Assembly: GCA_050293315.1 (NCBI GenBank)
Contig: JBNKMS010000002.1
Location: 1-64,000, forward strand
Direction: 5' to 3'
Length of the DNA stretch: 64,000 nt
Source: CBFDBF01 sp050293315
GTDB taxonomy: Bacteria > Pseudomonadota > Gammaproteobacteria > Chromatiales > Chromatiaceae
Position numbers and translations under genes: made by a program. Below are positions 43,134 to 50,977 of this stretch, in pieces (position 1 is the first letter of the stretch; every line of letters starts with the position of its first letter). The notes under the pieces are model-generated. The model was not told the DNA's origin, made no database searches, and saw nothing but the letters and a program-made list of their open reading frames with translations.

Positions 43134-44702
43134 ATGGATATCCCCAACGACATTAGCGAACAGAAACGCACTGATGAACAACTTGCGGCAGATCTTTGGT
43201 TCTTCGAAAACATGGATCGGATAAACCGGGTTATGCAGAGCACGGACAATCTGGAACAGATGATGACCGATGTGCTGGATACCATGCTCTCTATCTTCGA
43301 GTGTGATCGGGCATTTCTCGCCACCCCTTGCAATCCAGATGCACCGGAATTTACGATCGCGATGGAGCGCACTACGCCTCGCTATCCCGGTGCTTGTGAG
43401 CGTGGAATGAAGGTGCCGATGTCACCAGCTGTGCAGGGACTATTCCACGAGCTGCTTGCAAACCCCGCCCCGAACGAAATTTATGTAGGAAAAGGCCTGG
43501 ACCCGGAAGACATCGTCTGGAAAACCTATGAAATTAAATCTCAGCTCGCCATAGCCCTCTTTCCCAAGGTCGGTGATGCCTGGGAATGCGGCCTACATCA
43601 ATGTTCGTACAACAGGGTGTGGAATCCCGAAGAAAAGAAACTGTTTCTGGAGATCAGTCGTCGTCTGGGAGATATTCTTACCAGCATCATGGCGTATGAC
43701 GCCTTGAGAACGCTCAACGAAGAACTGGAAGAGAGAGTACTACAACGCACCGCGGAATTGACCAGGGCCAATGATCAGATGCGGTGCGAAATAGCCGAGC
43801 GGGAAAAGGCCGAGGCTGAACGTGATGCCGTTGAGATCCAACTGCGGCAGGCCCAGAAACTCGAGGCGATTGGTCAACTCGCTGCCGGCATCGCCCATGA
43901 ACTTAATACACCAATACAATTCATAGGAGACAACGTTCGCTTCGTACAGCAAGCTATGGAGGAGTGCCGCCAGGTTTTTACACCATTTACAGAGATGCTG
44001 GCGGCTGCCAAGGACGACAAGCTCACCAGGAATCACATTTCCGATGCTGAAAATGCGATGATAGAGGCAGATCTTGAGTATCTTACCACCGAAGTTCCCA
44101 CAGCCATTAACCAAACACTTGATGGCGTTAATCGTATCGCTACCATTGTACAAGCAATGAAGGAGTTTTCACGCCCCGGGGCAAAAGAAAAAAATCCTGC
44201 TGATCTAAATCGCGCCATAGAAAACACAGCGACAATAGCTCACAACGAATGGAAACATGTAGCTGATCTCGAACTGGACCTTGACCCCAGTCTCCCGCTC
44301 GTGCCCTGCTACGCAAACGATATCAATCAAGCACTCCTCAATCTTATCATCAACGCTGCTCACGCAATTGAAGATGCCATAGAGGTGCAGCCTAATGGGA
44401 AGGGGCTGATTACCATCACATCTCGTTGCCATGATGGCCAGGTGGAGATTCGTGTAACCGACACCGGGACCGGCATTCCGGATGAAATACACTCGCGCTT
44501 GTTCGATCCATTTTTTACAACAAAGCAAGTAGGCCGTGGATCAGGGCAGGGACTTTCGGTGGCATATAGCTCTATCGTAAAGCACCACGGCGGCTCAATA
44601 ACCTTCGATACTGAGATCAATAAAGGAACCACCTTCACGGTTCGGCTTCCTATTGAATCATCGACCCATCCCAATGAAGGGGTTAATGATCTCAACAGGT
44701 GA
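43134..44702 (+). CDS. GAF histidine kinase, possibly missing N-terminal PAS domain
   Basis: A 522-residue soluble kinase. Residues 1-18 (MDIPNDISEQKRTDEQLAAD) read like the end of a PAS/PAC domain, which normally has the sensor domain before it. A GAF domain (about 30-195), a coiled coil (200-250), the phosphorylation site GIAHELNTPIQFIGDN and an HATPase domain (N box LLNLIINAAHAIED, G2 GRGSGQGLSVAYS) follow. In frame, a stop lies 11 codons before the ATG, so no PAS can be read from this sequence. Ribosome site GGAG is 13 bases away, rather far. Either the gene is 5' truncated or a frameshift separates it from lost coding sequence. No response regulator is next to it. Confidence 0.8.
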   Translation: MDIPNDISEQKRTDEQLAADLWFFENMDRINRVMQSTDNLEQMMTDVLDTMLSIFECDRAFLATPCNPDAPEFTIAMERTTPRYPGACERGMKVPMSPAVQGLFHELLANPAPNEIYVGKGLDPEDIVWKTYEIKSQLAIALFPKVGDAWECGLHQCSYNRVWNPEEKKLFLEISRRLGDILTSIMAYDALRTLNEELEERVLQRTAELTRANDQMRCEIAEREKAEAERDAVEIQLRQAQKLEAIGQLAAGIAHELNTPIQFIGDNVRFVQQAMEECRQVFTPFTEMLAAAKDDKLTRNHISDAENAMIEADLEYLTTEVPTAINQTLDGVNRIATIVQAMKEFSRPGAKEKNPADLNRAIENTATIAHNEWKHVADLELDLDPSLPLVPCYANDINQALLNLIINAAHAIEDAIEVQPNGKGLITITSRCHDGQVEIRVTDTGTGIPDEIHSRLFDPFFTTKQVGRGSGQGLSVAYSSIVKHHGGSITFDTEINKGTTFTVRLPIESSTHPNEGVNDLNR

Positions 44703-44740
44703 ATAAAGAATAACCAGGTTCTATTGGACAGGCATGTTCG

Positions 44741-46309
44741 CTACGGCAGCATGATACCCCTGATGGTGAAATAGATCAGGGCGGCCAGGATGCCAGATAC
44801 CGGCACGGTGATCACCCAGGCTGCAGCAATCTTCATGAGCGCTGAGCGTTTCACCAATTCATGTTTATACACACTAACCAGGCTCTTGCGCTCCTTCTTG
44901 GTTAGATGCGCTTCAGCTTTTCTCTGCTTGAGCTGCTCAAGCATGTAGCTTTTTTCCTTCAGAGAGGCCTTTTTAAAATCGACCAGAAACGCCTCTACCA
45001 CCTCTGGATGGTCATCTTCATGATGATGTTTGATCTCCTCGATCATCTTGGCATAACTGGCCTTTAGAAATTCCCGCAGAAACCCTACTCCAAACACCCC
45101 TCCAACTGCGATATGGGTAGAGCTGACCGGCAGTCCCAGTTGGGTTGCGATGATTACGGTTATAGACGCGGCCATAGCAATGCAGAATGCCCGCATCTTA
45201 TCCAGTTCGGTGATCTCCGAGCCCACAGTGCGTATCAGCTTGGGACCGTACAGCGCCAGACCAAGGGATATACCGACGGCCCCTACCATCATTACCCACA
45301 GAGGGATACTTGCCTTGCTTTTGATTCCGCCGTTGAGTATGGCATCGTTAATGGCAGCCAGGGGGCCGACCGCATTCGCCACATCATTTGCGCCATGGGC
45401 GAAACTGAGCAGGGCGGCGGCAAAGATCAGGGGTATGGTGAAAAGCTGGTTTACGCTCTGTTTCTCATTGGGCAGGGCATCCGCAGTCCTGGAGAGCAGG
45501 GGTTTGATTACGGCATAGATAATGGCTGCAGCGCCCAAACCTAATAGGGATGCGGCGCCAAAATCCACCTTCCATACGTGCTTGAACCCTTTTAGCAGCA
45601 GGTAGGTGATAAAGGCCCACGCCATAATGGCAACAAACACCGGGACCATGCGCTTGGCCGCCACGATCATGTCGGCCTGATAGGTGATGGTCCGCTTGAT
45701 CAAATAGAGGAAGCCCGCCGCGATAAGCCCACCCATGACCGGTGAAATAACCCAACTGGCGCTGATGGCCCCCATCTTTCCCCAGTTAGCGATCCCGAGG
45801 CCGCCTGCCGCTATGCCTGCACCGAGCACCCCGCCGACGATGGAGTGGGTGGTGGAAACCGGCGCCCCTAGGGCAGTGGCGATGTTTAACCAGATGGCGC
45901 CAGCCAGGAGGGCGGCCAACATAAGCCAGATGAAGGTATCTGTATTGGCGATCAGCGCCGGATCGATGATCCCCTTCTTGATGGTGGTGACCACATCACC
46001 ACCTGCGACCAGGGCGCCAGATGCCTCGAATATGGCGGCGATAATGATCGCCCCGGTAAGGGTTAGCGCCTTGGAGCCGACTGCCGGGCCTACGTTATTG
46101 GCTACATCATTGGCCCCGATATTCATGGCCATGTAGCCGCCAATCAGGGCAGCCACCATCAGCATGATATGGCCCGGGCTTCCTACCCCCCGCATGCTGA
46201 TGAACAGCATGATGCCGACCATAAATAAAAGCGCTACCCCTATTCTAAGAAACTCCTTACGGCCCTTATTCGTGGCCTTCTCAATTTTGACGATATTTTG
46301 GAGTTCCAT
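44741..46309 (-). CDS. Inorganic phosphate transporter, PiT family
   Basis: A 522-residue membrane protein with the duplicated PiT signature: NIGANDVANNVGPAVG in the N-terminal half and AHGANDVANAVGPLAA in the second half. It is a low-affinity phosphate (metal-phosphate) symporter driven by H+ or Na+. A soluble loop with KHHHEDDHPEV and a charged segment (about 425-490) precede the last helices. It stands alone, with no PhoU-like (DUF47) partner. I see no reliable Pho box upstream. Confidence 0.93.
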   Translation of the reverse strand: MELQNIVKIEKATNKGRKEFLRIGVALLFMVGIMLFISMRGVGSPGHIMLMVAALIGGYMAMNIGANDVANNVGPAVGSKALTLTGAIIIAAIFEASGALVAGGDVVTTIKKGIIDPALIANTDTFIWLMLAALLAGAIWLNIATALGAPVSTTHSIVGGVLGAGIAAGGLGIANWGKMGAISASWVISPVMGGLIAAGFLYLIKRTITYQADMIVAAKRMVPVFVAIMAWAFITYLLLKGFKHVWKVDFGAASLLGLGAAAIIYAVIKPLLSRTADALPNEKQSVNQLFTIPLIFAAALLSFAHGANDVANAVGPLAAINDAILNGGIKSKASIPLWVMMVGAVGISLGLALYGPKLIRTVGSEITELDKMRAFCIAMAASITVIIATQLGLPVSSTHIAVGGVFGVGFLREFLKASYAKMIEEIKHHHEDDHPEVVEAFLVDFKKASLKEKSYMLEQLKQRKAEAHLTKKERKSLVSVYKHELVKRSALMKIAAAWVITVPVSGILAALIYFTIRGIMLP

Positions 46310-46486
46310 ATAAGTAACTGCTTGATTATTATGTTTATTTTGGTCGTTTGGTTGTGGAAGAACAGTGTTATTTCAGCTGCGTGTAACTGTAACAATTCTG
46401 CAGCAAAACTGAAATGATTTAAGGCGAATATTTTCTGTTTTTTAGGGGGAAATTGAAGGATATTTGGGGGTCAATTTTTTGTCGTT

Positions 46487-46509
46487 ATCCCGCGACTTGA
46501 TCGCGGGAT
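46487..46509. repeat. Perfect 9-bp palindrome, REP-like
   Basis: ATCCCGCGA, the loop CTTGA and TCGCGGGAT form a perfect stem. Sequences of this type (GTCATCCCGCGA...TCGCGGGAT) recur in intergenic DNA of many proteobacteria. It starts the repeat cluster upstream of the helical protein's 3' end. Confidence 0.65.
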
Positions 46510-46526
46510 TCAATGGCTCTTAAGTT

Positions 46527-46585
46527 AGATTGGTAATAAGTTTCGCAGCCTATATGCCTCTGCGGCTTGGCCGCGTGATCCAATG
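46527..46585 (-). repeat. Dispersed palindromic repeat, copy 2
   Basis: The reverse complement of this stretch matches 153-211 at 51 of 59 positions without gaps. Its hairpin CGCGGC-CAA-GCCGCA keeps the stem through a T-A to C-G double change compared with copy 1, though the outermost pair is lost. Together with copy 1 it forms an inverted pair about 46 kb apart. Confidence 0.65.
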
Positions 46586-46653
46586 ACTTGATCTCGCGAT
46601 CAAACCGCGGATACGCTTAGGCTACAAAATTGACCACAGAGCTCGTGAGAACA

Positions 46654-47589
46654 TCACCCAAGATATGGCCCCGCCATTTGTTGCAGTTCGTCCGCTGAGA
46701 GCATCTCACTCCTGGGATATCTGCCGAGTAGTACTATCTCCCGCGGGGTCTTTGCGATCTCCAGCTCGTTAAGCTGGATTACATTCTCTGCATCTGCTGA
46801 CTCTGCATCCTGCAGGATACCGAGCCGGTCAACCTGCAGGGTGTTCTGCTGTATGCACACCAGCTCCCGCGGCCTGCTCATAGCGCGGCATAAGCGGTCC
46901 AGAGATAGTTGTGGATGCTGTTTCGCCAACCCCAATTCACCGCTTAGCTCAGAGCGAATATATACGGTTATGCGTTCGAACAGGATACGCTTTAATGCGC
47001 TACGCAATTCACTCTCATCCGCGCTGGTGGCCATCACCCTGTGTCCGGAGAAATTAACACTGGTCTGATGTTGATCGCGCACCAGAAAATTGTTCTCCAG
47101 ACCAACCCCCAGGGTGCTCTTCTCATGTTTGTATAGAAACAGTAACAGATAGGCCTCTTCCAACTGGCGCTTAAGAAAAAACTCCTGCAGGTCACGTGAG
47201 CGGCTGAAGATCTCCTGCATCTCCCTCGCATTAACAAAAAAACGGTTTATGTTATGGGCACTGATAAAGCTCTTCTGGTTTATCAGTTGTGCCTGTGGCA
47301 GGCTGGCAACCAGACCTTCGACATGCTCCAGCAGTGCATGCATACTCTGGCGTAATGTCTTTTGATAGCTGCTGATCGCACGGATACGTGCATCGGTCTT
47401 ATCAACAACATCATCAATGGCAGCGGAGAGCATCTGCTCTTGCCGCCTTCCAGCTTCCTGTCGCGCACTCCGCTCCTCCAGCAGGTCAAGCAGTGAGCTC
47501 CACTGCTCCTGGAACAGCTCCCTGAAGGATGACGCCTCTGTAATGCGACGCTCGTTTGGCATACGCCTATTTACCTGAATGTTTTCCAT
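46654..47589 (-). CDS. Helical cytosolic protein of unknown function
   Basis: A 311-residue protein from the ATG at 47589 (AGGG three bases before it); the frame begins with a TTG 21 bases upstream without a ribosome site. It has no signal peptide or membrane helix. Predicted helices dominate; residues 15-90 are charged and coiled-coil-like (EERSARQEAGRRQEQML). A basic RRMPNERRITEA start is reminiscent of a PilZ lead-in, but no PilZ domain follows. I do not recognise the family. It has no co-directional neighbour except the phosphate transporter, 344 bases on. Confidence 0.7.
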   Translation of the reverse strand: MENIQVNRRMPNERRITEASSFRELFQEQWSSLLDLLEERSARQEAGRRQEQMLSAAIDDVVDKTDARIRAISSYQKTLRQSMHALLEHVEGLVASLPQAQLINQKSFISAHNINRFFVNAREMQEIFSRSRDLQEFFLKRQLEEAYLLLFLYKHEKSTLGVGLENNFLVRDQHQTSVNFSGHRVMATSADESELRSALKRILFERITVYIRSELSGELGLAKQHPQLSLDRLCRAMSRPRELVCIQQNTLQVDRLGILQDAESADAENVIQLNELEIAKTPREIVLLGRYPRSEMLSADELQQMAGPYLG

Positions 47590-47761
47590 GTACCCTAATC
47601 TATATGGCAACTATAGGGATAACAAGGAAATGAGCCGCATATGATGACTCGACTCAGTGTAATTGATAACTGCTTAACACCTATTCACTTCAATATAGCA
47701 ACCATTTCACACTTTTTCTCAGTGGTCCCAAATTCAATACGATATCCATACTCCACAGGAG

Positions 47762-47794
47762 GCAATAAAAAACCGGGCCATGGGGCCCGGTTTT
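47762..47794 (-). terminator. Intrinsic terminator of the alpha operon (after rplQ)
   Basis: AAAACCGGGCC-type arms pair over 11 bp (47769-47779 with 47784-47794) around a four-base loop, followed leftwards by a TTTTTTATT run. It lies about 30 bases after the rplQ stop and should end the whole ribosomal-protein transcript. Confidence 0.88.
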
Positions 47795-47822
47795 GTCTGT
47801 TCTCGGCGTGTGGTTGAGATAT

Positions 47823-48212
47823 TTATTCTACCTCTACCGCCTCTTCCGTCGGCTCTGGACGATCCACAAGCTCCACATAGGCCATCGGGGCCTTGTCCCC
47901 TGCACGATAGCCGCACTTGAGGATGCGCAGATAACCACCAGGACGCTCACTGTAGCGTGGTCCGATCTCACTGAACAGCTTGCCCACAACCTCTTTATCA
48001 CGCAGACGGTCAAAAGCGAGACGACGCTTGGCAACACTATCAACCTTACCTATGGTGATAATAGGCTCAGCCACACGACGCAGCTCTTTGGCCTTAGGCA
48101 GCGTGGTCTTGATCAGCTCATGGCGCAACAGCGAACAGGTCATGTTACGAAACATGGCTTTACGGTGGCTGCTATTTCTATTTAGCTGACGCCCTGACTT
48201 ACGATGACGCAT
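47823..48212 (-). CDS. rplQ: 50S ribosomal protein L17
   Basis: A 129-residue L17, with the family start MRHRKSGRQLNRNSSHRKAM and YLRILKCGYRAGDKAPMAYV. It lies on the large subunit near the exit tunnel. It is the last gene of the alpha operon, 54 bases after rpoA, and is followed by a strong terminator. The C-terminus is slightly longer than in E. coli and acidic (ending EEAVEVE). Confidence 0.97.
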   Translation of the reverse strand: MRHRKSGRQLNRNSSHRKAMFRNMTCSLLRHELIKTTLPKAKELRRVAEPIITIGKVDSVAKRRLAFDRLRDKEVVGKLFSEIGPRYSERPGGYLRILKCGYRAGDKAPMAYVELVDRPEPTEEAVEVE

Positions 48213-48266
48213 TTATCCACTTCCTTCTTAAACTTAATATTCTAAATCTGTCTGACCTGCTCAGGC

Positions 48267-49259
48267 CTAACCTTCGTCTGCCTGATCAGGCAACCAGTTC
48301 TCAAGGCGCATCCCCAGAGAGAGTCCGCGAGTAGCCAGCACATCCTTGATCTCGGTCAGAGACTTCTTACCAAGATTTGGGGTCTTCAGCAGCTCCACCT
48401 CGGTACGCTGGATAAGATCGCCTATACGGAAAATATTCTCGGCCTTGAGGCAGTTTGCAGAGCGCACCGTCAACTCCAGATCGTCTACCGGACGCAGCAG
48501 GATCGGGTCGATGGCCGGCTCACTGCTCTCCTGTTCGGCCTCATTAGCACTGCTCTTATCGAGTATTACGAATGCCGACAGCTGGTCCTGGAGGATAGTA
48601 GCGGCACGACGAATCGCCTCTTCCGCATCTATGGTGCCATTGGTCTCAAGGTCGATCACCAGTCTGTCCAGGTCGGTACGCTGCTCAACACGCGCCGCCT
48701 CTACAGAGTAGGAGACACGATGCACCGGGGTATAGGTGGCATCCAGCTGCAACCTGCCGATAGCGCTATCTTCATCACTCTCGTCCTGGCGGCTGCTGGC
48801 CGGCTGATAGCCGATACCACGCTTCACCTTCAGCACCATGTCGAGCTTGCCGTCCTTGGTCAGATTGGCTATGACGTGATCAGGATTGGCAATCTCCACA
48901 TCATGATCTACCTCGATATCACTCGCCTTGACCGGACCTGCGCCCTTTTTCTTCAGGGTCAGGCTCGCCTCATCCTTGGCATGCATGCTTATTGCCAGCT
49001 CTTTCAGGTTGAGCAGGATATCAAGCACATCCTCCTGCACCCCTTCAATGGTGGTGTACTCATGTAGCACCCCATCGATCTCGACCTCTACCACGGCACA
49101 GCCGGGCATAGAGGAGAGCAGGATCCGCCGCAGGGCATTACCCAGGGTGTGGCCAAATCCACGCTCGAGCGGCTCCAGGGCAATCTTGGCATGGAGTGGA
49201 GAAACCGCCTGTATATCGACCAGGCGCGGTTTTAGAAAATCGGCAACAAAATCTGGCAT
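48267..49259 (-). CDS. rpoA: RNA polymerase alpha subunit
   Basis: A 330-residue alpha subunit. The N-terminal domain (about 1-235) dimerises and nucleates polymerase assembly; LEPLERGFGHTLGNALRRIL is its most conserved segment. A flexible linker (QESSEPAIDP) leads to the C-terminal domain (about 250-320), which binds UP elements and activators, with SANCLKAENIFRIGDLIQR. It sits between rpsD and rplQ, as in E. coli. Confidence 0.98.
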   Translation of the reverse strand: MPDFVADFLKPRLVDIQAVSPLHAKIALEPLERGFGHTLGNALRRILLSSMPGCAVVEVEIDGVLHEYTTIEGVQEDVLDILLNLKELAISMHAKDEASLTLKKKGAGPVKASDIEVDHDVEIANPDHVIANLTKDGKLDMVLKVKRGIGYQPASSRQDESDEDSAIGRLQLDATYTPVHRVSYSVEAARVEQRTDLDRLVIDLETNGTIDAEEAIRRAATILQDQLSAFVILDKSSANEAEQESSEPAIDPILLRPVDDLELTVRSANCLKAENIFRIGDLIQRTEVELLKTPNLGKKSLTEIKDVLATRGLSLGMRLENWLPDQADEG

Positions 49260-49283
49260 CGATGAACCTCTTTAAACTCGTCC

Positions 49284-49904
49284 TTATTTGGAGTACAGCT
49301 CAACAACCAGCTGCTCATTGATTTCGGCTGGGAGCTCGGAACGATCCGGCATGCGCTTGAGCACACCCTTCATCGCCTTAGGATCGACTTCGATCCATTC
49401 CACGAACCCATACTGTTCCGCCAAACTCAGCGCCCCTTGAATACGGGTCTGTTTCTTGGCCTTCTCTCGTACGGTTATCACATCGTTCTCTTGAACCTGA
49501 TAGGATGGAATGTTGACAACCTTACCGTTTACCTCAATAGACTTATGGCTTACCAACTGTCTTGACTCGGCGCGGGTACTACCAAAACCCATCCGATAGA
49601 CTACATTATCCAAACGACCCTCAAGCATCTGCAGCAGATTCTCACCAGTAGCCCCCTTGGCCTGGGCCGCACTCTTGTAGTAGTTACGGAACTGCTTCTC
49701 CATAATCCCGTAGATACGACGGACCTTCTGCTTTTCCCGTAGCTGCAAACCATAATCGGATATACGCCTACGCCGGTCGGTGATCTGACCAGGGACCTTC
49801 TCCAGATTACACTTGGATTCCAGGGGGCGAATCCGGCTCTTCAGGAACAGATCCGTTCCTTCACGACGGCTCAGCTTACACTTGGGACCAATATATCTTG
49901 CCAT
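49284..49904 (-). CDS. rpsD: 30S ribosomal protein S4
   Basis: A 206-residue S4, which begins 16S rRNA assembly and in E. coli represses the alpha operon. The start MARYIGPKCKLSRREGTDLF and the S4 RNA-binding domain (about 95-155, RLDNVVYRMGFGSTRAESRQ) are clear. The zinc-type cysteine cluster of some bacteria is absent, as in E. coli. A putative alpha-operon promoter and leader lie upstream of rpsM, where S4 control would act. Confidence 0.97.
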   Translation of the reverse strand: MARYIGPKCKLSRREGTDLFLKSRIRPLESKCNLEKVPGQITDRRRRISDYGLQLREKQKVRRIYGIMEKQFRNYYKSAAQAKGATGENLLQMLEGRLDNVVYRMGFGSTRAESRQLVSHKSIEVNGKVVNIPSYQVQENDVITVREKAKKQTRIQGALSLAEQYGFVEWIEVDPKAMKGVLKRMPDRSELPAEINEQLVVELYSK

Positions 49905-49918
49905 AATTCAATAACTCC

Positions 49919-50308
49919 TCAGACCCGACGTTTTTTAGGCGGCCGGCACCCATTATGTGGAATGGGGGTGACATCGGTAATACTGGTGATCTTGAAGCCA
50001 GCATTGTTCAATGAACGTACTGCGGAATCACGCCCAGGACCAGGTCCGTTAACATGCACGTCCAGATTCTGCAGGCCATACTCTTTGGCCTTCTCCCCGG
50101 CACGGTCGGCTGCGACCTGAGCGGCAAACGGTGTGCTTTTACGTGAACCACGAAAACCTGAACCACCCGCAGTTGCCCAGGAGAGGGCGTTACCCTGGCG
50201 GTCGGTTATGGTGATGATCGTATTATTAAAGGAGGCATGGATATGCGCCACACCATCGGTTACGACCTTTTTAACCTTCTTTCGTGAACGACTGGTTGCT
50301 TTTACCAC
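49919..50308 (-). CDS. rpsK: 30S ribosomal protein S11
   Basis: A 129-residue S11 of the platform of the small subunit. HIHASFNNTIITITDRQGN and the basic end NGCRPPKKRRV are the family signatures. It is separated from rpsD by 14 bases and from rpsM by 69, in the usual alpha-operon order. Confidence 0.97.
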   Translation of the reverse strand: MVKATSRSRKKVKKVVTDGVAHIHASFNNTIITITDRQGNALSWATAGGSGFRGSRKSTPFAAQVAADRAGEKAKEYGLQNLDVHVNGPGPGRDSAVRSLNNAGFKITSITDVTPIPHNGCRPPKKRRV

Positions 50309-50377
50309 TTGCTAGTTCCTGCGAGTTATTACCGCTAAAAGTTTCCCGGTCTAACAGACCGGAGCTATATCTAATTC

Positions 50378-50734
50378 CTATCGTTTGATCGGACGCCGCG
50401 GGCCCTTACGGGTACGGGCATTGGTCCTGGTACGCTGCCCCCGAAGCGGTAGTCCGCGCCGGTGCCTGATACCGCGATTACAACCAAGATCCATCAAACG
50501 CTTGATGTTCATTGAGATCTCACGCCGCAGATCACCTTCGATGGTATACTTGGCGACTTCGGCACGCAGTGCATCCACCTCGCCCTCGGTCAGATCCATA
50601 ATTCTGGCATCCTCGGCAATGCCTGCGGCCGCACAGACCTTGCCTGCCAGGGTCCGACCGACCCCATATATAGAGGTCAGCGCAATTACCGCATGCTTGC
50701 GATCCGGAATATTAACACCTGCAATTCGAGCCAT
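50378..50734 (-). CDS. rpsM: 30S ribosomal protein S13
   Basis: A 118-residue S13 in the head of the 30S subunit, contacting the 50S. MARIAGVNIPDRKHAVIAL and the basic tail RTRTNARTRKGPRRPIKR are diagnostic. First gene of the alpha operon, with AGGAG 8 bases before its ATG. The 94 bases upstream, to the rpmJ stop, contain a candidate promoter and could hold an S4-binding leader. Confidence 0.97.
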   Translation of the reverse strand: MARIAGVNIPDRKHAVIALTSIYGVGRTLAGKVCAAAGIAEDARIMDLTEGEVDALRAEVAKYTIEGDLRREISMNIKRLMDLGCNRGIRHRRGLPLRGQRTRTNARTRKGPRRPIKR

Positions 50735-50791
50735 TCAGCTGCTCCTAACAAAAAAACAGTTTCCCTCCACGCCACGCGCGGAAAACGAATA

Positions 50792-50820
50792 ATTTTATCT
50801 ATAAACAGAGACCAAATCAA
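50792..50820 (-). promoter_or_regulatory. Candidate alpha-operon promoter upstream of rpsM
   Basis: Read leftwards, TTGATT (50820-50815), a 17-base spacer and TAAAAT (50797-50792) match sigma-70 at 4 and 5 of 6 positions. It lies between rpmJ and rpsM and would give a leader of about 50 bases. It may add transcripts for rpsM to rplQ on top of read-through. Confidence 0.45.
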
Positions 50821-50828
50821 GCAAGATA

Positions 50829-50942
50829 TCAGCCCTGGCGCTGCTTGTGGCGGCCATCCTTACAGATAACCCGCACCACCCCATTACGCCGCACAATCTT
50901 GCAATTACGACATATTTTCTTAACCGAAGCCCTTACTTTCAT
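50829..50942 (-). CDS. rpmJ: 50S ribosomal protein L36
   Basis: A 37-residue L36 read directly from the minus strand: MKVRASVKKICRNCKIVRRN and then GVVRVICKDGRHKQRQG. Two CxxC-like cysteines, a third cysteine and the histidine of KDGRH form the zinc ribbon of the zinc-binding form. It is the last gene of the spc operon, 35 bases after secY. Confidence 0.95.
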   Translation of the reverse strand: MKVRASVKKICRNCKIVRRNGVVRVICKDGRHKQRQG

Positions 50943-50977
50943 GGCCTAATCTCCACTAAAAACTCTATATTCTGGTG

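Larger units (their letters stand above)
46310..46653. other. Gene-free region with clustered palindromic repeats
   Basis: This 344-base gap upstream of the phosphate transporter must hold its promoter (46310-46450, not resolved). From about 46487 to 46640 it is a cluster of palindromic modules: ATCCCGCGA-CTTGA-TCGCGGGAT (46487-46509), the dispersed repeat copy 2 (46527-46585) and a third CTTGATC-type module to 46610. ATTCAATG and ATCCAATG recur 70 bases apart. No gene is evident. Confidence 0.6.

Noticed and set aside
42814..43224. A 136-codon rightward frame over the lipoprotein start and kinase start
   Set aside because: It overlaps two better-supported genes and has no recognisable domain.
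46390..46430. A Pho box before the phosphate transporter
   Set aside because: CTGTAACAATTCTGCAGC matches the consensus only partly and is on the strand opposite to the gene. Too weak to report.
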